Source of the DNA: an uncultured Tateyamaria sp.
Lineage (GTDB): Bacteria; Pseudomonadota; Alphaproteobacteria; Rhodobacterales; Rhodobacteraceae
Length of the DNA: 64,000 bases
Assembly (NCBI RefSeq): GCF_947503705.1
Contig: NZ_CANNES010000001.1
Coordinates: 1,122,501-1,186,500 of the forward strand
Direction of reading: 5' to 3'
A model generated the notes under the pieces. The model ran no database searches, was not told the origin of the DNA, and saw only the letters and a list, made by a program, of their open reading frames with translations. Below are positions 58,726 through 64,000 of this stretch, piece by piece. The position numbers and the translations under genes are program-made. Every line of letters starts with the position of its first letter. The stretch's first letter is position 1.

Positions 58726-59308
58726 GGGCCTGGACCGAGATGAATGGCGCGACCTCGCCCGATAGGCCAGCACCCTCACCGGTGCGGGTGTATTCAACCG
58801 TCAACCCGGTCTGCGCCATCAACTCCATCAGCGCAGGCTCGCTGATATAGGAATAAAGCCGCCCGATGCTGTCGCGCGCCTCGCCCTCGCCCAGTTTGGT
58901 GCCAAAGTGAAACAGCCCGCCGGGTTTCAACGCGCGGGCCACGGCTGCAAATTGTGCGGGCCAATCGGCAAGCGACGTGTGCAGCATCGAAAAGTTCGCC
59001 CAGATGCCATCATAAACACCCTCGGCTACCAGATCGGCATAGACGGCCTGGCGCGCCGTCACACCCGGCTGGGCGGCGGCCATCGCCACCATTTCCGACA
59101 CCGGGTCCCAGGCTTCGGCTTCCATCCCGGCGGCGGCAAAGGCACCTGTTACCACGCCCGGTCCACAGCCGATGTCCAGCACCCGCGCGCCTTTGGGCAT
59201 CTGTGCGATAAACCGCTCCACATGAGGTCGTTCCATATCGAGGGTGGCCAGCGTGGCGTATTTTTCGGCCTGCGCGGCATAGACCGCCAGAGTTTCCGGG
59301 TCGCTCAT
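58718..59308 (-). CDS. SAM-dependent methyltransferase (class I)
   Basis: A 196-residue protein with the SAM-binding motif [22 protein letters not shown] (about residue 43), the acidic loop AWDPVSEMV and [20 protein letters not shown]. The ATG at 59308 overlaps the previous gene (ATGA). The substrate is unknown. It belongs to a tight minus-strand set of five small genes from lysE to rnhA. Confidence 0.88.
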   Translation of the reverse strand: MSDPETLAVYAAQAEKYATLATLDMERPHVERFIAQMPKGARVLDIGCGPGVVTGAFAAAGMEAEAWDPVSEMVAMAAAQPGVTARQAVYADLVAEGVYDGIWANFSMLHTSLADWPAQFAAVARALKPGGLFHFGTKLGEGEARDSIGRLYSYISEPALMELMAQTGLTVEYTRTGEGAGLSGEVAPFISVQARA

Positions 59309-59757
59309 ATCATCACCGTCAATCCAAGGCAGGCGATCACCACTGCCGTCAAAAGAATACGCAGCGCCATCCACCACCGCGGCGTCAGCCCCCAGGCGCT
59401 AAAGGCGAAATCGAGCATCAGCAGACCCGCAAAGCCAAAGATCAGGTTCATCGCCGCGCTGGTCGGCCCGCCGCCCACCATGAAAAAGGCCCAGAGCGCT
59501 GGAACAACTGACAGGGCGTAGCCCACCGCCGCCTGCGCACCCGACGCCTTGGTGGCAAAGCCCCACAAGACGCCTGACATGAAGGACAGAATGATCGACC
59601 CATAGGCCAGTTGCACATAGGGCCCGACAAAGCGTGCGCCCAAGCTGTTCAGGGCAAACTCCGCCAGGTCATCACTGACAACCGTGGCCGCCCCCCACAG
59701 AAAGGGGATCAGACCGGCAAGGCCAAGGAAAAGGGGGGCACGGGGAATAGATGTCAT
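59305..59757 (-). CDS. DUF3429 family membrane protein
   Basis: A 150-residue protein with about five hydrophobic spans (for example APLFLGLAGLIPFLWGAATVV and YGSIILSFMSGVLWGFAT). The pattern AYGSIILSFMSGVLWG is that of DUF3429 proteins, whose function is unknown. It overlaps its neighbours by ATGA at both ends. Confidence 0.85.
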   Translation of the reverse strand: MTSIPRAPLFLGLAGLIPFLWGAATVVSDDLAEFALNSLGARFVGPYVQLAYGSIILSFMSGVLWGFATKASGAQAAVGYALSVVPALWAFFMVGGGPTSAAMNLIFGFAGLLMLDFAFSAWGLTPRWWMALRILLTAVVIACLGLTVMI

Positions 59758-60206
59758 AGCTCTGCGATCAGTTTTGCGATCCGTTTGACGCGGGTTTCGG
59801 CCCTTTTGGCGGTGTTGACAAGGTGCAATCGGCTGCGCTGCTGGCCTGCCGACAGGGCTGCCCAATCGGCACTGCGCCCGGCGGCGCGCAAGGCCGCGCT
59901 CACGTCCTCGGGTATCTCAACCAGGTCGGGGTCAACCGCCCGCACGCGTGCCTCGAACACCTCGCCGGGGGTCAATCCGCTGTCACGCAGGAACGCCTTG
60001 CCCGTATAGACAAATACACCGTCAATGACCGGGGCCTTGGTGAGGGCCAGATTGACGGGAAAGTCGCCAAACTCGCCCTCGATCCGCTTTGTGCCCTTGG
60101 GCAGTGCGGCGATGACGTCCTCCGGCAGGCGCAGAACCGTATAGGTGTTCTTGCCCCATTCCATGGGCGCGATCACCCCTTCAAAGGCGACCCAGCCGTC
60201 TGTCAT
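59754..60206 (-). CDS. YdeI/OmdA-associated DUF1905 family protein
   Basis: A 150-residue soluble protein. The N-terminal DUF1905 barrel includes FEGVIAPMEWGKNTYTVLRLPEDV and the C-terminal YdeI-type helical part has PEDVSAALRAAGRSADWAALSAGQQRSRLHLV and NTAKRAETRVKRIAKL. Such proteins are annotated as bacteriocin-protection or OmpD-associated, but their biochemical role is not established. It overlaps both neighbours by ATGA. Confidence 0.82.
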   Translation of the reverse strand: MTDGWVAFEGVIAPMEWGKNTYTVLRLPEDVIAALPKGTKRIEGEFGDFPVNLALTKAPVIDGVFVYTGKAFLRDSGLTPGEVFEARVRAVDPDLVEIPEDVSAALRAAGRSADWAALSAGQQRSRLHLVNTAKRAETRVKRIAKLIAEL

Positions 60207-60817
60207 GCGCGCTCCAGCGCCAGGCGGCCTGCCAAGGCGGCAAAGATCGCGGCAAAGCTGCGCGACAACCAGCGCATGACCCGGTCCGATCCCAAAACCC
60301 ATTGACGCGCCGCCGCAGCAAAAGACCCATAAAGGACAAAGACCACAAAGGTCATGACCATGAACACGGCCCCCATGGCGGTCATCTCAAGGGTCGCGGT
60401 GGCCGCATTGCCCGACAGAAAGGGCGGCAACAGCGCCAGGAAAAAGATCGACAGTTTCGGGTTCAGGATGTTGATCAACGCACCCCGCCGCGCAATGCGC
60501 CAGCCTGCCTCGGCCTTGTGCTCGGACGAGATGGCAAGTGCGCCGCCCGACCGCAAACTGCCCCAGGCGAGGTACAAAAGATACGCAACGCCCGCGAATT
60601 TCACGATGTTGAACAGAACGGCAGAGGTGTACAGGATCGCCGCCAACCCCAGTGTCGCCGCCGCCAGATGCGGCACAATCCCAAAGGTGCAGCCCAGTGC
60701 CGCCCAAAGCGCCGCGCGCCGCCCCTGTCCGAGGCCCAGGGCCAGAGTGTAAATCACGCCCGTTCCCGGGGCGATCACGACCACCAAAGCGGTCAGCAGG
60801 AATTGAACGGAGAGCAT
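60203..60817 (-). CDS. LysE family amino-acid/metabolite exporter
   Basis: A 204-residue inner-membrane protein with about six spans. The N-terminus FLLTALVVVIAPGTGVIYTLALGLGQGRRAALWAALG has the PGP-like LysE/RhtB motif as APGTG, and INILNPKLSIFFLALLPPFL is typical. It probably exports amino acids or related small molecules. It is the first gene of the set that runs to rnhA, each joined by overlap. Confidence 0.92.
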   Translation of the reverse strand: MLSVQFLLTALVVVIAPGTGVIYTLALGLGQGRRAALWAALGCTFGIVPHLAAATLGLAAILYTSAVLFNIVKFAGVAYLLYLAWGSLRSGGALAISSEHKAEAGWRIARRGALINILNPKLSIFFLALLPPFLSGNAATATLEMTAMGAVFMVMTFVVFVLYGSFAAAARQWVLGSDRVMRWLSRSFAAIFAALAGRLALERA

Positions 60818-60878
60818 GGCAAACCTCGTGCTGTTTCGCGCGAGGCTATGCAATGACGGGCGCGCGCGCCAGTGGGTT

Positions 60879-61259
60879 CTAGTCTTCGACCAGCACTTTG
60901 CGGGCCACGCGGAAACACTCCAGCGCTTGGGGCACGCCGCAATAAATGCCAATGACGTGGATAATGGCGCGGATCTCGTCCTGGCTGACGCCATTACGGA
61001 TCGCGCCGCGGCAATGGATTTCCCATTCCGACATCTTGCCCAGGGCCCCGATCATCGACAGGTTCATCATCGACCGGGTCTTGGCGTCGATCACATCATC
61101 GCCCCAGCCAAAGCCCCAGCACCACGCCGTCATCGCCTCTTGAAAGGGCCGGGTGAATTCATCTGCGGCGGCCAGGTTTTTCTCGACATATTCGGCGCCA
61201 AGGGTCGCCTTGCGCTGCTCCAACCCTTTCAGGAACAGATCCTCATCGAATGCACTCAT
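60879..61259 (-). CDS. Carboxymuconolactone decarboxylase family protein
   Basis: A 126-residue helical protein of the CMD/AhpD superfamily: DAKTRSMMNLSMIGALGKMSEWEIHCRGAIRNGVSQDEIRAIIHVIGIYCGVPQALECFRVA-type core (shown here only in part). It lacks a CxxC redox pair, so it is closer to 4-carboxymuconolactone decarboxylase than to AhpD. As the last gene of the Rieske operon it may act on a later intermediate. Substrate unknown. Confidence 0.88.
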   Translation of the reverse strand: MSAFDEDLFLKGLEQRKATLGAEYVEKNLAAADEFTRPFQEAMTAWCWGFGWGDDVIDAKTRSMMNLSMIGALGKMSEWEIHCRGAIRNGVSQDEIRAIIHVIGIYCGVPQALECFRVARKVLVED

Positions 61260-61262
61260 GAT

Positions 61263-62708
61263 CTAGCCTTTCAACTTGATGGCGACGTTTTTCGTCTGCA
61301 CATAATTCCAAAGCGCCTCGCGCCCCTTTTCCCGGCCATAGCCTGATTTGCCGTAACCGCCAAAGGGTGTTTCGACGCCGCCCGCATACCATTCGTTGAC
61401 AAAGACCTGGCCCGCCCGCAACTGCCGCGCCGCTGCGGTGGCCCGGTCCAGATCGCGGGTGAATACGCCGCCCACAAGGCCATAAGGCGTACCATTGGCG
61501 ATCTTGATGGCCGCCGCATCGTCCGAGAATTTGAGGACAGACAGGACCGGGCCAAAAACCTCTTCGTTTGCAATGGTCATGTCGGGTGTCACATCGGTCA
61601 GGATCGTCGGCTCCAGAAAGGCGCCGGGAATGTTGGGCACACGCCCGCCCGTGGCTACAGTGGCCCCTTGGGCCTGCGCCTCGGCAATCATGGCCACGGC
61701 CCGATCACGTTGCGCCTCTGACACCATTGCACCCATGGTCGGCCCAAATTCGGGCTGTTCGATCCCCGGCATAACGCTCAAGGATTGCGCCACACCCACC
61801 ATCCGATCGACCAATGCGTCATGCACGCTGTCGTGCACGATCACCCGGCTCATCGCGGAGCAAACCTGACCGGCATTGAAGTAAATCCCCCAGCGCACGT
61901 CGTTCTCGAAGGCGGCCAGATCGGCATCATCATGCACAATCGCCGCCGACTTCCCGCCCAGTTCTAGCACACAAGGCACCACATTGCGGGCCGCCGCCGT
62001 CGCAATGGCAATGCCCGTGGGCACCGACCCGGTAAAGACGATCTGGTTCACATCCGGGTGCCCCGACAGGGCCGCACCTGCCTCGGCCCCCAAGCCACAC
62101 AGGATGTTCACCGCCCCGTGCGGAAGCCCCACGGCCTCGGCGGCATGGGCGAACCACGCATTGCTTAACGGCGTCAGCTCAGGTGTCTTGATCACGCAAG
62201 CATTGCCGGTGGCGAGCGCGGCAGACAATGACCGCGCCGTCATCTCGACCGGATAATTCCACGGGATAATCTGCGCCGACACGCCAAATGGCTCATAGGT
62301 GGTAAAGTCGAAATAGCCTTTGCCGAGCGGGATCGAACGGCCCTCAACCGTCTCGGCCTGATTGCCGTAATACTCGAAATACCGGGCGGCGCCCTCGATC
62401 TCGATCCTCGCCTCCCACAAGGGTTTGCCCTGTTCCAGGGTCAGCACGGGGGCAATCTCGTCGATATGGTCCAGCAGATAGCGCCCCATGGCCTGCACCA
62501 TCCGGCCCCGCTCCACCGGGCGCAGATCGGCCAGGGCACCGGACAGATGCACGCGGCGGGCGGCCTGAACGGCGCGATCTACATCCGCGGCATCGGCCAG
62601 CGCTTGTTCGGCCAACGTTTCACCGGTGCCCGGGTTCACAACCTCGATGCGGCCCGCGCCGCCATCGACCCACGCGCCGTCAATATAGTTCTGCCAATAG
62701 GTCTGCAT
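61263..62708 (-). CDS. NAD(P)-dependent aldehyde dehydrogenase
   Basis: A 481-residue ALDH. The catalytic Cys is in YFNAGQVCSAMSRV, the general-base Glu in CVLELGGKSAAIV, and the coenzyme-binding FTGSVPTGIAIATAA and IIPWNYPVEM are present. The sequence near the C-terminus (TPFGGYGKSGYGREKG) is of the betaine-aldehyde / medium-chain ALDH type. It lies between the Rieske oxygenase and the CMD protein on one transcript and probably oxidises an aldehyde released by the oxygenase. Confidence 0.93.
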   Translation of the reverse strand: MQTYWQNYIDGAWVDGGAGRIEVVNPGTGETLAEQALADAADVDRAVQAARRVHLSGALADLRPVERGRMVQAMGRYLLDHIDEIAPVLTLEQGKPLWEARIEIEGAARYFEYYGNQAETVEGRSIPLGKGYFDFTTYEPFGVSAQIIPWNYPVEMTARSLSAALATGNACVIKTPELTPLSNAWFAHAAEAVGLPHGAVNILCGLGAEAGAALSGHPDVNQIVFTGSVPTGIAIATAAARNVVPCVLELGGKSAAIVHDDADLAAFENDVRWGIYFNAGQVCSAMSRVIVHDSVHDALVDRMVGVAQSLSVMPGIEQPEFGPTMGAMVSEAQRDRAVAMIAEAQAQGATVATGGRVPNIPGAFLEPTILTDVTPDMTIANEEVFGPVLSVLKFSDDAAAIKIANGTPYGLVGGVFTRDLDRATAAARQLRAGQVFVNEWYAGGVETPFGGYGKSGYGREKGREALWNYVQTKNVAIKLKG

Positions 62709-62732
62709 GTTCAGGACTTTCTAAAAGGGGGC

Positions 62733-63812
62733 TCAGCCGTCGATGGCCTCACGCATCCACCGCTGCAAATGCATCACCGGATGCTCGGAATTGACCCCGC
62801 CCTTGGGGTCAATGACCAGAGGGCCAGGGCGGTAGCCACGCGATCCCAGACCGCGTTGGACGGATTCAACCAGATGGATATCCTCCTCAACCGTGGTGGC
62901 CCGATCCTGCCGGGCCAACATGCGGACCTTGGAATCATCGACACCGTCCACCGAATACCAGCCGCGCCAAACCACCACGTGCTCCGCATCCACCGCCCGC
63001 CAGTGATAGGTGTTCAACACATTGCCGGGATAGACCTGGAACGAGAACATCGGCCACAGAAACCAGCTTGAATATTCAAACTGATGGGCAAAGCCGGAAT
63101 GGACGTCATAAGTCATATTCTCAAGGTTCTGGCACTCGGTCGTGTGCCGCAAACACATGCCCTGAGGCTGAATGTCATAGGTTTCGGGGCGGACCACACC
63201 ATTGGCAAAGGTCGGATGGTTCAGCGAACAGTGATAGCACTCCGAATAATTCTCGACCGACACTTTCCAATTGCAGTTTTCGGCAATCTCGACCCATTCC
63301 AGCGGCTTCAATTCCGCCCAATTGGGCACCCATTCCTCCAACTCCGCACGGGCACCGGGGAACCAGCTTTCCATCGGGGCCGCATCCGCGTCCAGATTGA
63401 CAAAGACAAAGCCAAGGAACTCTTCTGCCCGCACCTCGGTCAGGCAAATGCCTGCCTTATCGAACCCCTCGACCGCCTTGATGTTGGGCCCTGCGCGCAA
63501 CTCTCCGGTCAGCTCATAGGTCCAGGCGTGATAGGGGCAGACAACAACGCGGGTTGTGCCCGTACCGCTCACCAGTTGATGCGCCCGGTGCTGGCAAACG
63601 TTGTAAAAGACCCGGATCTTGGCGTCGCGGCCGCGAATGGCAAACAGGCTTTCGCCCGCAATCTCAAAGGTCGCATAATCGCCCGTCTGCGCCAGTTCCG
63701 AGGCATGGCAGCCAAATTGCCAGGTTTGGGCCAACAGGCCCGCGTTCTCGACGCGAAAGATCTCCGGGTCGGTGTAGTAGCGCGCGGCCAGCGATCGGAT
63801 GGTTTGGGTCAT
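62733..63812 (-). CDS. Rieske non-heme iron oxygenase, alpha subunit (quaternary-amine / choline-monooxygenase-like)
   Basis: A 359-residue oxygenase. The Rieske [2Fe-2S] ligands are in CQHRAHQL and CPYHAWTYEL; the mononuclear iron site is in WKVSVENYSECYHCSLNHP, with Glu at the bridging-carboxylate position that is Asp in naphthalene dioxygenase. Glu here is known from carnitine- and betaine-type monooxygenases. The substrate may thus be a methylated amine, which would fit the aldehyde dehydrogenase next to it. No reductase gene is in the window. Its start overlaps the regulator's stop (ATGA). Confidence 0.88.
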   Translation of the reverse strand: MTQTIRSLAARYYTDPEIFRVENAGLLAQTWQFGCHASELAQTGDYATFEIAGESLFAIRGRDAKIRVFYNVCQHRAHQLVSGTGTTRVVVCPYHAWTYELTGELRAGPNIKAVEGFDKAGICLTEVRAEEFLGFVFVNLDADAAPMESWFPGARAELEEWVPNWAELKPLEWVEIAENCNWKVSVENYSECYHCSLNHPTFANGVVRPETYDIQPQGMCLRHTTECQNLENMTYDVHSGFAHQFEYSSWFLWPMFSFQVYPGNVLNTYHWRAVDAEHVVVWRGWYSVDGVDDSKVRMLARQDRATTVEEDIHLVESVQRGLGSRGYRPGPLVIDPKGGVNSEHPVMHLQRWMREAIDG

Positions 63813-64000
63813 TTATCCTCCCGATGGTACAGCCCCAATTGATGGCGGCGGTTGTGGAATGTCTCGACCCGCTCGACGATTTCGTCGCTGGCCACCGCAA
63901 TGACAAAGGACAACAGAGTTTCAAGCAGCGCGATGATGCTCACGGTCGAGGGAAAGAATTGGGGCGTCTCGACCGACACGACAAAGCCGTGATCCGCCGC
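63809..64000 (-). CDS. RpiR/MurR family transcriptional regulator, C-terminal part (cut by window edge)
   Basis: The last 63 residues of a frame that enters from beyond position 64000 and ends in a TGA overlapping the Rieske gene's start. The stretch FVVSVETPQFFPSTVSIIALLE and LLSFVIAVASDEIVERVETF reads as the end of a SIS sugar-phosphate-binding domain of RpiR-type regulators. It probably controls the catabolic operon it heads. The DNA-binding part lies outside the window. Confidence 0.7.
   Translation of the reverse strand, partial: AADHGFVVSVETPQFFPSTVSIIALLETLLSFVIAVASDEIVERVETFHNRRHQLGLYHREDK

Overview
The window looks like chromosomal DNA of a marine alphaproteobacterium of the Rhodobacteraceae (Roseobacter group). 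The evidence is the high GC with dense, often ATGA-overlapped genes, MipZ in place of Min proteins, a split F0 operon with both b and b' subunits, the Entner-Doudoroff pair edd-eda, three tandem deformylase genes before fmt, CtrA-type TTAA-N7-TTAA boxes, and a box (benzoyl-CoA epoxidation) operon with a BoxR regulator. No tRNA, rRNA, CRISPR array, insertion sequence or prophage was seen.

Layout. 1-3876 (+): end of boxB, a 56-residue Cys-cluster protein, boxA, a thioesterase, boxR and a stand-alone 3-hydroxyacyl-CoA dehydrogenase C-terminal domain: aerobic benzoate breakdown through benzoyl-CoA. 3922-7191 (-): a DUF2165 membrane protein, an orphan peptide-type ABC substrate-binding protein and a glutamine-amidotransferase-like protein. 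7340-13548 (-): a homogentisate operon (hmgA, a small membrane protein, fahA, an unusual metallo-beta-lactamase-fold protein, two small membrane proteins, an FAD monooxygenase, DUF2783) with a divergent MarR regulator. 14143-18505: a secreted esterase, mipZ, edd and eda. 18769-19302: an AT-rich gene broken by an in-frame stop.

19522-30941 is the ribosome/SRP neighbourhood on the minus strand, in transcription order ffh, NIPSNAP, four GNAT paralogues, chorismate mutase, rpsP, bluB, a 45-codon gene overlapping rimM, rimM, a sulfotransferase-like gene, trmD, an RTX repeat protein, rplS and rpmE. A plus-strand acetyltransferase and an SMR exporter interrupt it. The core order is the classic ffh-rpsP-rimM-trmD-rplS, heavily loaded with extra genes.

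31185-40176 is a mixed region: a Crp/Fnr regulator with a divergent periplasmic protein, a Tat-exported agmatine-deiminase-like enzyme, a 2-hydroxyacid dehydrogenase, an Asp/Glu racemase, an azoreductase with a LysR regulator, a DMT exporter, ArsR, DUF1127 and a second LysR. 40362-42960 is the F0 ATP synthase operon (atpI-B-E-F'-F) ending in a strong terminator. 43056-48176 holds a GntR regulator, a lipoprotein and smc. 48173-51200 holds an MltB-type lytic transglycosylase and the cobalamin genes cobD and cobC. 51367-54889 holds a degenerate receiver protein with a CtrA box, a glutathionyl-hydroquinone reductase-like GST, a GNAT and a PatB-type C-S lyase. 54989-57698 holds three def genes, fmt and a small membrane protein. 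57741-60817 holds a His/Lys-rich secreted protein, rnhA, a methyltransferase, DUF3429, a YdeI-like protein and a LysE exporter. 60879-64000 is a catabolic operon: RpiR regulator (cut by the edge), Rieske oxygenase, aldehyde dehydrogenase and a carboxymuconolactone-decarboxylase-family protein.

The items most worth following are the third deformylase (both the ligand Cys and the catalytic Glu replaced), the mini-ferredoxin-like protein between boxB and boxA, the metallo-beta-lactamase-fold protein without its second metal site, the 11-bp tandem repeats in front of it, two CtrA boxes of identical form, a dispersed palindromic repeat, the chain of acetyltransferases coupled to ffh, and several very small genes. 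All functional calls rest on remembered family patterns read by eye; no database search was run.
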